NCBI GenBank assembly: GCA_036961205.1 | Contig: JBALVI010000003.1 | Coordinates: 124,001 to 188,000 of the forward strand | DNA from: CALJFL01 sp036961205 | GTDB lineage: Bacteria > Pseudomonadota > Gammaproteobacteria > Pseudomonadales > Halieaceae | Direction: 5' to 3' | Length of the DNA: 64,000 bases | Part shown: positions 8,501-15,541 of the stretch, one piece after another | Layout of the letters: every line of letters begins with the position of its first letter | Numbering within the stretch: the stretch's first letter is position 1 | Made by a program: the position numbers and the translations under genes | The notes under the pieces: model-generated | What the model was told of the DNA's origin: nothing | The model's database searches: none | What the model saw: the letters and a program-made list of their open reading frames with translations, nothing else

Positions 8501-10429
8501 AATGTTCAGACCACCAACTTTTCAGTAATCGGTGTTGGTGACATGGGCGGTGACGTGTTCGGCAACGGAATGCTGTTGTCGGAGCATATTCAGTTGCTAG
8601 CCGCATTCAATCACCTGCACATCTTTGTCGATCCAAATCCTGATCCTGCCACCACGTTTGCTGAACGGCAGCGTCTGTTTGAAATGCCCCGCTCAGGGTG
8701 GGACGATTTTAATACCGAGTTGATGTCCGCAGGCGGCGGCATTTTTAATCGTTCGGCAAAGTCGATCAATATTTCGCAGGAAATGAAAGATCGCTTTGAC
8801 ATCAAAGTCGACCGTTTAACGCCTAATGAACTAGTTACACATTTGCTGAAGGCTGAAGTTGATCTGCTATGGAATGGCGGAATTGGCACTTATGCCAAGT
8901 CCAGTTATGAATCTCATACCGATGTTGGCGATAAGGCCAACGACAGCTTGCGCGTAAATGCCAATGAGTTGCGGTGCAAGGTGGTGGGTGAGGGCGGAAA
9001 TCTGGGTATAACTCAGCTGGCGCGTATGGAGTTCAGTCTGCGGGGAGGGCGTTCTAATACTGATTTTATTGATAACGCCGCTGGTGTTGATTGCTCGGAC
9101 CACGAGGTCAATATCAAAATCCTGCTTAACGCTGTTGTTGCCCGCGGCGATCTAACAGAAAAACAGCGCAATCTTTTGTTGGAAGAAATGACTGACAGTG
9201 TCTCCGAGTTGGTGCTGCAAAATAATTACCGCCAGGTACAGGCCATCAGTCTGGTCGAGTTTCAGGCACTGGACCGCACGGGTGAGTACAGACGGTTTAT
9301 TTCGAACCTGGTAGCAGGCGGGAAGCTGGACCGCGCCCTGGAATTTTTGCCTTCCGACGAAGAGATGGTAGATAGGCGGGCGCACGGGCAGGGGTTAACC
9401 CGGCCTGAATTGTCGGTGTTGGTGTCCTATAGCAAAGCCATACTGAAGGAAGATTTGATTGACTCCGATCTGGGCAAGGATTTTTTCCTGGCCACTGCAG
9501 TGTTGACTGCTTTCCCGCCCAGACTGATATCTGAATACGAGGAGGAAATTCGCAATCACCGTCTGCACCGGGAAATTATGTGCACCCAGATAGCGAATGA
9601 CATTGTCAATCGGATGGGGCTCAACTTTGTCGCCCGTCAGGTAAAAGCGACCGGAGCGCCAATTGCCGATGTGGCCAGAGCCTACACGACAGTGATACAT
9701 ATTTTCGGTATCAGCGATATCTGGTCTCGAATTGAGGCCCTGGACCATCAGGTTGATTCCCGTGTGCAGATGGAGATGATGCTGAATCTTATTCGCCTCA
9801 TCAAGCGGGCAGTGCGATGGTTGTTACGCAATCGCCGACATCAAATGGCGCCCACAGGTGCTATAGAAGAGTTTGCCGACGGTGTAGAACAGCTGCGTGA
9901 GGCTTTACCCAATATGCTGCGCGGCGGCGCCTCAGAGCAATACGCCTCTTTGGTGCAGCATTATATTGATGAAGGCGTCAGCGCAGATCTTGCCTCGGCC
10001 GTCGCCGGCACTCTGCAAGGTTATACCGTATTGGGTGTCATCCAGGCTGCGACAGAAACCGATTCGCCGCTACTGGAGGTTGCAGAGTTGTACTTCTTTA
10101 TGGGAGAGCGACTGGAACTCGACTGGTTCAGCGGCCAGATACTGAGCAGCAAAGTTGAAAACGAGTGGCAAGCTATGGCCAGGGACACCTACATGGAGGA
10201 CCTCGAATGGCAGCAACGCACTCTGGCGGTAGGCGTCCTGCGCCATATGTGTGAGGATCGAGATCTGATCAAATGCCTACAGGCGTGGGAGCGTGAGGAA
10301 GCGACCCTGCTTCAGCGCTGGCACGAAATGTTGGCCGAGCTGCACTCCACGGATGTTCCGGACTTTGCGATGTATGCGGTGGCTAATCGAGAGCTGCTGG
10401 ATCTCGCTCAGAGTAGTCTGAGGGATTAG
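5585..10429 (+). CDS. gdhB: NAD-specific glutamate dehydrogenase, GDH-180 type
   Basis: A 1614-residue protein of the usual length for the large NAD-dependent glutamate dehydrogenases of Proteobacteria, which oxidise L-glutamate to 2-oxoglutarate and ammonia. The N-terminal ~700 residues are the ACT-like regulatory part; the catalytic region has VPVGAKGGFV near 843-852, holding the substrate-binding lysine, and the Rossmann signature GVGDMGGDVFGNG near 982-994. A long helical C-terminal domain follows. The ATG at the chosen start follows ACGGAG at a long spacing. It stands alone and is divergent from the moxR operon and convergent with rmf. The reaction feeds ammonia and 2-oxoglutarate to central metabolism during amino-acid use. 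Confidence 0.96.
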   Translation: MAWESVRDDLLRQLSERIDKHSDADHQQDLHNLMAVFYGRFPPDDMRGRSVENLYGCLYGLLRFMNKWPMGSPKVRILNPEVQSHGWESRSTVLTVLCRDMPFCVASVRGELNRRGLKVHSIASCNLDTLRNKKGELLEVLAGNDNDGSNVSSESLLYFEIGRHSNVDSLEELRLTLAEILAEVTLVVEDFSAVQHKLREAMDMVRNSECVLRSHRDEAIKFLKWMGNNHITALGYEYLEVKRTDADIEVVVRDSDSLGLLRNRDTFGAQDLLSDLQGVPPEKHLRRQLSFSKSINRSRVHRLAYPDYVEIKEFGGSGEVVGQHRFIGLYTSEVYTTDPLRIPILRRKVEQVIERSGFTKDEHEGRELGRVLEIFPRDELFQSSIAELFETALAVTRIQERSQTRVFVRKDWHGKFVSSIVYIPRDRYTTEQREKIQDILSAAFDAQESEFTTHFSESILVRVHFVMRVDPAIEISYDVNELEEQIVQATLAWEDRLRLRLIEEFGEELGEQHMRELGGGFQPGYRDDFDPRVALVDLREILALKGGASLRMSLYRLLEEDDDHLKLRLYHKKNSLPLSDVLPILENLGLRVVSERPYSVTSQAGERYWVQEFSLIYALSMDINLDEVKEEFEDAFSRIWYGEAESDSFNRMLLGTRLSWREIALLRAYSRYLRQVQFPYSVEYIAETMANHLHVTAGIVELFLTRFSPVFDGDEDWRAQRELAVEGRILDSLENVENLGEDRIIRQYVTMIKATLRTNFFQQDMNGNLKPYFSFKLNPSAIPDIPKPVPMFEIFVYSPRVEGVHLRGGKVARGGLRWSDRHEDFRTEVLGLVKAQQVKNAVIVPVGAKGGFVAKQLTPGMSRDEIQAEGIACYQSFIRGLLDLTDNRTEDGVVGPDFVVAKDEEDPYLVVAADKGTATFSDIANSISAEYDFWLGDAFASGGSVGYDHKKMGITARGAWVSVQRHFREMGVNVQTTNFSVIGVGDMGGDVFGNGMLLSEHIQLLAAFNHLHIFVDPNPDPATTFAERQRLFEMPRSGWDDFNTELMSAGGGIFNRSAKSINISQEMKDRFDIKVDRLTPNELVTHLLKAEVDLLWNGGIGTYAKSSYESHTDVGDKANDSLRVNANELRCKVVGEGGNLGITQLARMEFSLRGGRSNTDFIDNAAGVDCSDHEVNIKILLNAVVARGDLTEKQRNLLLEEMTDSVSELVLQNNYRQVQAISLVEFQALDRTGEYRRFISNLVAGGKLDRALEFLPSDEEMVDRRAHGQGLTRPELSVLVSYSKAILKEDLIDSDLGKDFFLATAVLTAFPPRLISEYEEEIRNHRLHREIMCTQIANDIVNRMGLNFVARQVKATGAPIADVARAYTTVIHIFGISDIWSRIEALDHQVDSRVQMEMMLNLIRLIKRAVRWLLRNRRHQMAPTGAIEEFADGVEQLREALPNMLRGGASEQYASLVQHYIDEGVSADLASAVAGTLQGYTVLGVIQAATETDSPLLEVAELYFFMGERLELDWFSGQILSSKVENEWQAMARDTYMEDLEWQQRTLAVGVLRHMCEDRDLIKCLQAWEREEATLLQRWHEMLAELHSTDVPDFAMYAVANRELLDLAQSSLRD

Positions 10430-10430
10430 T

Positions 10431-10450
10431 CTCGCTGCATCTGCAGCGAG
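10431..10450 (+). terminator. Hairpin just after the gdhB stop
   Basis: A 9-base perfect stem (CTCGCTGCA / TGCAGCGAG) with a two-base loop starts directly after the gdhB stop codon and sits between gdhB and the convergent rmf gene. There is no T run on either strand, so it could be a weak bidirectional terminator or an mRNA end-protecting hairpin. The stem is certain; the role is inference. Confidence 0.5.
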
Positions 10451-10480
10451 GGGTAGCCTAGGGTAAAGTGCTGTAGAAGG

Positions 10481-10684
10481 TCAGGGCGTGCGGATCTTGT
10501 GAACGCCCGAGACGCCGGTCAGGCCATCCCATTGATCGACTCGTCCTTCCCGCCAACCCGACATCCAACTAACACGATGGTCATCGTTTTCATGGGGACA
10601 GTAGTCCCTACTGCGGCCGGAAACTCCTACGTTGTAGCCTCGATCAAATGCTCGGTCGTTCATATCACGCTTCTGTCTTCTCAT
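10481..10684 (-). CDS. rmf: Ribosome modulation factor
   Basis: A 67-residue basic protein that aligns from its first residue with RMF: MRRQKRDMNDRAFDRGY, then GxxGRSRDYCP and the conserved WxxGWREG block. RMF binds the 30S subunit in stationary phase and drives 70S pairing into inactive 100S ribosomes. A strong ribosome-binding sequence (GAGGTAG) lies eight bases before the ATG. The usual RMF is about 55 residues; here a Gly/Val-rich tail ending KIRTP adds about a dozen. It is monocistronic, convergent with gdhB, and would be expected to respond to starvation signals, although no specific box is recognisable. Confidence 0.93.
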   Translation of the reverse strand: MRRQKRDMNDRAFDRGYNVGVSGRSRDYCPHENDDHRVSWMSGWREGRVDQWDGLTGVSGVHKIRTP

Positions 10685-10774
10685 AAATGCCTACCTCGGT
10701 CGTGGGACCCTGGCCGAATTTTCCCGTAGGAAGCACTCGCGCCGGTAAGATACGGGTCCTGTGTTAGAGTTTTC

Positions 10775-10792
10775 TGCATGTATTTTGCATGT
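10775..10792. repeat. Short direct repeat upstream of rmf
   Basis: Two copies of TGCATGT separated by four bases (ATTT), about 90 bases before the rmf start. The 261-base gap between rmf and the DUF1415 gene otherwise shows a 9-base A/T inverted repeat (AATATTTTG / CAAAATATT, 10883-10923) next to the DUF1415 stop. Either could be a regulatory site for rmf; this is only a visible pattern. Confidence 0.3.
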
Positions 10793-10945
10793 CTTATTGC
10801 TTAATAATTCGCGCAGCAATACAGCGAAGAGTGTCCGAAGACACCCCTCTATAAAACCAAAGGCTGCGGTCCAAGTCGACTAATATTTTGATCTGAAGAA
10901 GTCGGCTGATATAACAAAATATTCTATTACTGCAATTAAGCCAGA

Positions 10946-11506
10946 TTAAGTGCGTATTTTCGCCATTAGGGTTTGCACTGCGGCGAGCCCCAGGGTATTC
11001 ATCCGCCGAATATTGTTCTCCGGGATTGCTTCCGGGTCAGGATGTGCGTCAACGGCGGCGGCAATACTGTCTTCCCGCAGCAGGTGCAACATGGGGTAGG
11101 GCGCGCGGTTGGTGTAGTTCTCCACATCCTCCAGCGCGGTGCCGGCGAACTGGTACTCGGGATGAAAGCTGGCAATTTGGACCTCGTCATCCAGGCCCAG
11201 CTCAGTCAGAAGAGCCTCAGCAATATCCAGGAAGTCGTTGTAAGCCGCAAAATTCTCCAGGACCCCCGGATGAATCAGTAAAGTGGTTTCAATTTCCGGA
11301 TGTTTTCCCAGCAACAGCAACTCGTGTTGTAGTTCGCCAAGCAGGTTTGCTTCATCACCAGCCTTTGAGGTGACAAAGCGTACCCGTCCCGCGGACAATT
11401 CCCGGGCTGCGAAAGGACACAAGTCGAGGTCGATCACGAATTGTTCCAGCCAGCGTTTTGTTCGCTGTTCAACAATGTCTGAATGCTTTTTGTCTGTCAT
11501 AGACAC
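10946..11506 (-). CDS. DUF1415 family protein
   Basis: A 186-residue protein with the recognisable DUF1415 start, a helix ending in the motif WLEQFVIDLDLCPFA, and the later conserved HPE and YPMLHLLRE segments. The family has no known function; a conserved Cys-Pro and several His/Asp residues suggest a metal or redox site but this is inference. It begins six bases after the glcF stop, so it is the fourth gene of the glycolate oxidase transcript here. A function linked to glycolate or lactate oxidation is possible by context only. Confidence 0.85.
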   Translation of the reverse strand: MSMTDKKHSDIVEQRTKRWLEQFVIDLDLCPFAARELSAGRVRFVTSKAGDEANLLGELQHELLLLGKHPEIETTLLIHPGVLENFAAYNDFLDIAEALLTELGLDDEVQIASFHPEYQFAGTALEDVENYTNRAPYPMLHLLREDSIAAAVDAHPDPEAIPENNIRRMNTLGLAAVQTLMAKIRT

Positions 11507-11512
11507 TACCGT

Positions 11513-12739
11513 TTAACCATTAACAACAAGCGCTTCGTCGATCAGTTCTATCCAGTGCCGGACAGGGATCTGTGCGTCCTCTCCCAGATGCAACTGGCAG
11601 CCTACATTGGCCGTAACGATGATATCCGGTTGATCGATATTAAGTGCTGAGAGTTTTGCCTGTTTTAGACGGGCGCTGATTTTCGGTTGTAATAGTGCAT
11701 AAGTTCCCGCCGAGCCGCAGCATAGATGATCATCGCGAGTAACCACGGTGTTGAATTCAAGGCGCTGCAGTAGCTCCTGAATCAGATTTGGCTGACCAAG
11801 ACCGTGAGATAAAGTACAGGGTGTGTGAACCGCTATTCGTTGCGGGCCGGGAGTGAGCGCAAGTGAGTTCAGGTCTTCCCCGGACAGAATTTGTCCCAGG
11901 TCTCGCAGGCGCTCGCTGACAGTTCTTGCCTTGTCGGCGTAATCGGGATCATCTGCAAGCAGCTCGCCATATTGTGCCACCATACTACCGCAGCCGGATG
12001 CACTGGCTACGATGGCTTCCGCACCAGATTCGAACAACGGCCACCAGGCATCGATGTTACGGCGCATGTTATCCAGTCCGTCATTCCTTGCAGCCAGGTG
12101 GTGGTTAACTGCCCCGCAGCATCCAGCCTCAGGCGTACTGACCAGATCGATCCCCAGAGCTGACAAGACCCTTCTGGCGGCGTCGTTGGTTGTTGGTGTA
12201 CTGACGCCTTGTACGCAGCCTTCCAGTACCAGCATTTTCCGATCGTGTTGCTCTGTTGGCACCGGGCGGCGCATGACCGCTAGCGGAATCTTCTTTTTAA
12301 GGTTCGACGGCATTATCGGACGCAGCCATTGCCCGGTCCGAAGCAATGTGCCGAATACCTGCGGCCTGGTCAGCACATTGCGCAACAACCACCGAAATCC
12401 CCGGCTAACGGGTGGCCGCGGCGCCGCTTCTTCCATCAGTTCCCGGCCCAGGTCGGCTAACGCGCCGTACTGCATACCAGAGGGGCAGGTGGTCTCACAA
12501 CTGCGACAGCTCAGGCAGCGGTCCAGGTGGGTGTGGGTTTGGGCAGTTGCTTCCCCGCTTTCCAACAGGTTTTTGATTAGATAAATACGGCCCCGTGGGC
12601 TGTCTCTCTCGTCGCGGCTGTCTATATAGGTGGGGCAGGTGGCGAGACAGAATCCGCAGTGCACGCAGGCACTAATGAGCTTTGCAGCCTGCTCACCCTC
12701 GCGGGTTTGTTGGTATTTTGGGTGTAATTCTACGTGCAT
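11513..12739 (-). CDS. glcF: Glycolate oxidase, iron-sulfur subunit GlcF
   Basis: A 408-residue subunit of membrane-associated glycolate dehydrogenase. Two [4Fe-4S] motifs are visible, CVHCGFCLATCP near residue 26 and CLSCRSCETTCP near 75, followed by two cysteine-rich CCG domains (GCCGAVNHH near 208 and CCGSAGTY near 340) of the type that binds a non-cubane cluster. It passes electrons from the flavin subunits GlcD and GlcE to the quinone pool. The ATG lies nine bases after the glcE stop. Length and motifs are normal for the family. Confidence 0.95.
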   Translation of the reverse strand: MHVELHPKYQQTREGEQAAKLISACVHCGFCLATCPTYIDSRDERDSPRGRIYLIKNLLESGEATAQTHTHLDRCLSCRSCETTCPSGMQYGALADLGRELMEEAAPRPPVSRGFRWLLRNVLTRPQVFGTLLRTGQWLRPIMPSNLKKKIPLAVMRRPVPTEQHDRKMLVLEGCVQGVSTPTTNDAARRVLSALGIDLVSTPEAGCCGAVNHHLAARNDGLDNMRRNIDAWWPLFESGAEAIVASASGCGSMVAQYGELLADDPDYADKARTVSERLRDLGQILSGEDLNSLALTPGPQRIAVHTPCTLSHGLGQPNLIQELLQRLEFNTVVTRDDHLCCGSAGTYALLQPKISARLKQAKLSALNIDQPDIIVTANVGCQLHLGEDAQIPVRHWIELIDEALVVNG

Positions 12740-12748
12740 GTCAGGGCT

Positions 12749-13804
12749 CTACATCCAACTGTACAGACGTCCGGGGTTGAAAACTCCCGCGGGATCCATG
12801 GCCTGCTTAACTTTGCGATGTAGCCGGGTCTGTACAGGATCCAGTAGCGGATTGGTCTCTGCCATGCGATCACCGCCTTTAAAGTTAACCCAGTGTCCGA
12901 TGCCCTGTGCCAATGGTTTTGCCTGCGGGTCGACGTTGCTATCCGTTCCATACCAACGTTGGGCTCCACACCAGTTCATCAGCAGTGGCTGTGCTGAAGT
13001 CAGGCTTGCAGTCGGCGAACAAGACAGCCGCCACAAACCTTTCTGAGTCTCTATACACGGCAGACTGAGCTCTCGAATCTGATCCCAGACTGGCGCCTCA
13101 TCCTCGCATTCTCCTCCCCAAAGCTGTGCAGTATGACGCACGGCTGCCTCTGCCCCCGAAAGTCGCAGGTAAACACGACCTTCGAACCAAGCGGCCGCAG
13201 ACAAGGGTTTGGGTGTGCCCGCTCGCTCATTCATGAACCTGATAGCCGTGCTGGCGGGCATGTCGTAACTGAGCGTCGCGTGAGCCTCTGGTCTGGGGCT
13301 GACCTTCAAGGTTGCCTGGCTGATTAGGCCCAGTGATCCCAAAGCCCCGGCCTGCAGTCTTGAGACATCGTAACCAGCGACATTTTTCATCACGGTACCG
13401 CCAAAATTTAGCAGTTCTCCCTTGCCATTAATCAGTTTCAGGCCAAGCACCAGATCGCGAATGGCACCGTACCAGGGTCGGCCGGGGCCAGACAGGTTAC
13501 AGGCCAATGTGCCGCCCAGTGTTGCCGCGCCGCCGAAGTAGGGCGACTCACAAGCGAGTGTTTGATTGTTCTCGGCCAGTGTTTGTTCGATATCTGTTAG
13601 CGGAGTACCAGCGCGGGCGGTAATAAAAAGCTCCGCCGGTTGATAGTCGATAATTCCCCGGTGGTTGGAGAGGCTCAGCGCGGTGGCATTGCATTCACGG
13701 CCCAATAGGTTGCGTTTAGTATTGCCGCCTTGCAGATATATGGCCTGACCATCGCGCGCAGCAGAGGCAACGGCTGTTTGTAATTCCTGCGTGAGATCAG
13801 TCAT
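12749..13804 (-). CDS. glcE: Glycolate oxidase, FAD-binding subunit GlcE
   Basis: A 351-residue FAD-linked oxidase subunit with the PCMH-type flavin fold: the region ELFITARAGTPLTDIE near 56-71 and the FGGAATLGGTLACNLSGPGR stretch near 94-113 contact FAD in this family, followed by GGTVMKNVAGYDVSR. It forms the flavin core of glycolate dehydrogenase with GlcD. Its ATG overlaps the glcD stop by eight bases, indicating coupling. The C-terminus NPGRLYSWM carries the conserved NPGRLY motif of GlcE. Confidence 0.95.
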   Translation of the reverse strand: MTDLTQELQTAVASAARDGQAIYLQGGNTKRNLLGRECNATALSLSNHRGIIDYQPAELFITARAGTPLTDIEQTLAENNQTLACESPYFGGAATLGGTLACNLSGPGRPWYGAIRDLVLGLKLINGKGELLNFGGTVMKNVAGYDVSRLQAGALGSLGLISQATLKVSPRPEAHATLSYDMPASTAIRFMNERAGTPKPLSAAAWFEGRVYLRLSGAEAAVRHTAQLWGGECEDEAPVWDQIRELSLPCIETQKGLWRLSCSPTASLTSAQPLLMNWCGAQRWYGTDSNVDPQAKPLAQGIGHWVNFKGGDRMAETNPLLDPVQTRLHRKVKQAMDPAGVFNPGRLYSWM

Positions 13805-15200
13805 GAGTGTGCCTGGCCGGCAGTGCCCGATATTCCTGACAGCGCTTCAAAATGGGCACGCCTTTGCCGGGATTTAGGCTGAGTGTTGGATCAAACGCCG
13901 CCTTAATATCTTCGAACTGTAGCAGTTCCAGTTCACTGAACTGACTGGGCATTTGCCGAATTTTCTCCAGCCCCACTCCGTGCTCGCCGGTGATACTGCC
14001 GCCCACTTCAACACTCATCTCCAGTATCCTGGCGCCGAATTCCTCTGCTTTAGCTATCGAGTCGGGATCGCCACCGTCGAATAAAATCAGCGGGTGAAGA
14101 TTGCCATCTCCAGCGTGAAAGACGTTTGCTACACGTAGCTTGTAGTGCGCCGACATACGCGCGATCTCTTCCAGTACAAAAGATACCTTGCCGCGTGGAA
14201 TCGTGCCGTCCATACAATAATAATCGGGCGACAAGCGTCCCACTGCGGGAAAGCAGGACTTTCGACCCTTCCACAATAGAGCACGATCTGCTTCATCGCT
14301 GGAAATTCGCAAAGAGGAAGCACCGCACTCTTTGAACATGCTTTCGATACGGCCAATGTGTTCGGCAACTTCCTGCCTGGTGCCATCTACCTCGCACAGC
14401 AGTAGCGCCGCTGCGTCACGCGGATAACCCGCCTGCGCAAAGTCTTCCGCTGCCTCGATCGCCAGGCGATCCATCATTTCCAGCCCCGCGGGCACAATCC
14501 CGGCGCCGATGACGGCGGCAACTGCATCGCCTGCCGCGCTGACCGTGTCGAAGCCAGCCAAAACTACGCGCGCGATTTCCGGGCTGGGCAGAAGCTTGAC
14601 TGTTACTTCAACAACCACGCCCAGAAGACCTTCTGAGCCGGTAAGTAATGCGAGTAAATCAAGGCCGGGACTGTCCAGACTATCGTTGCCGATACGTACC
14701 AGTTCGCCCCGATCCGTCACCATCAACAGCGAAAGTAAATTGTGGGTGGTGAGACCATACTTGAGACAGTGCACGCCGCCGGAGTTTTCCGCCACATTAC
14801 CGCCTATGGTACAGGCGATCTGAGACGAAGGGTCAGGACCGTAGTAAAGGCCGAGACTTTCAGCCGCTTCGGAAATTCGAAGATTAGTGACACCGGGCTG
14901 AACCTTGGCGCTGCGAGCCAGTGGATCGATGTCGAGGATTTTATCGAGCTTGCTAAGTACCAGCAGCACGCCATCGGGATGAGGCATTGCGCCAGCGGCA
15001 ACGCCAGTGCCGGCCCCTCTGGCAACAACAGGCAGGTTGTACTGTCGACATAAACGCATGGTGTCCTGAACCTGCTGCACCGTGTCAGGCAGCACTACCA
15101 ACCAGGGCATATCCCGATAGAGCATAAGACCATCGCATTCAAAGGGGCGTTGAGACTCAGCCTCAGAGATTATCGATTGCGCAGGCAGGTGGGCGCGCAA
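13797..15200 (-). CDS. glcD: Glycolate oxidase, FAD-binding subunit GlcD (start uncertain)
   Basis: A PCMH-type flavoprotein that oxidises glycolate to glyoxylate. Visible family motifs are VARGAGTGVAAGA, DPSSQIACTIGGNVAENSGG, LLTGSEGLLGVV and the C-terminal VANVFHAGDGNLHP and GGSITGEHGVG. The only conventional in-frame start is TTG at the chosen position, giving 467 residues, shorter than E. coli GlcD (499). The frame stays open upstream to 15287 and the translation there (LPNRDQFIKQL) resembles the family's N-terminal helix, yet contains no ATG, GTG or other TTG. The real start is therefore non-canonical or hidden by a frameshift. It leads glcD-glcE-glcF-DUF1415. Confidence 0.92.
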   Translation of the reverse strand: MRAHLPAQSIISEAESQRPFECDGLMLYRDMPWLVVLPDTVQQVQDTMRLCRQYNLPVVARGAGTGVAAGAMPHPDGVLLVLSKLDKILDIDPLARSAKVQPGVTNLRISEAAESLGLYYGPDPSSQIACTIGGNVAENSGGVHCLKYGLTTHNLLSLLMVTDRGELVRIGNDSLDSPGLDLLALLTGSEGLLGVVVEVTVKLLPSPEIARVVLAGFDTVSAAGDAVAAVIGAGIVPAGLEMMDRLAIEAAEDFAQAGYPRDAAALLLCEVDGTRQEVAEHIGRIESMFKECGASSLRISSDEADRALLWKGRKSCFPAVGRLSPDYYCMDGTIPRGKVSFVLEEIARMSAHYKLRVANVFHAGDGNLHPLILFDGGDPDSIAKAEEFGARILEMSVEVGGSITGEHGVGLEKIRQMPSQFSELELLQFEDIKAAFDPTLSLNPGKGVPILKRCQEYRALPARHTHD

Positions 15201-15369
15201 TTGCTTGATGAATTGATCGCGGTTGGGCAGTGGTGCTAATGAGTTGATGGGACTGGTACCAAAGGTTGTGAATACTGAGCACCTATCCTAAGGCATCGCT
15301 GGGTGGAGGCAAAGCTACGGGGGGTTATTTCTGGTATTCGCTTGAGGACTTATGCGATATCGCGCGTCC

Positions 15370-15429
15370 CGCTGTGGGATGTTCACTTGCGGTTGGAACC
15401 CCACGCCCTTAAGCGAACATCCCACAGCG
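15370..15429. repeat. Large inverted repeat in the glcD upstream region
   Basis: Arms CGCTGTGGGATGTTC (15370-15384) and GAACATCCCACAGCG (15415-15429) are perfect complements over 15 bases, extending to 19 with one mismatch, around a 22-base loop. It lies in the 341-base gene-free stretch between the ansB stop and glcD. Possible roles are a binding site, an mRNA hairpin or a mobile palindromic repeat; the sequence alone does not decide. The rest of the gap, apart from the ansB hairpin and the open frame before glcD, shows nothing I can name. Confidence 0.7.
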
Positions 15430-15512
15430 TGCCGCTACCACCGAGCCAGCATCGGGTCGATCTTGAAGATATCTTCGATGCGAGCAGCTCCTGCGGATCC
15501 AACACGATTAAA

Positions 15513-15540
15513 CCCCGCGGTAAGCAGTCCGCTACCGGGG
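15513..15540 (-). terminator. Candidate terminator of the asparaginase gene
   Basis: Directly after the asparaginase stop, read on the minus strand, CCCC-GGTAGC pairs with GCTTACC-GC-GGGG with two small bulges, followed by TTTAAT. The stem is GC-rich and well placed but the T run is short, so termination may be partial. Confidence 0.5.
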
Positions 15541-15541
15541 C

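Noticed and set aside
10499..10729. Plus-strand open frame opposite rmf
   Set aside because: The minus strand encodes a clear RMF with a ribosome site; the opposite frame has no recognisable features.
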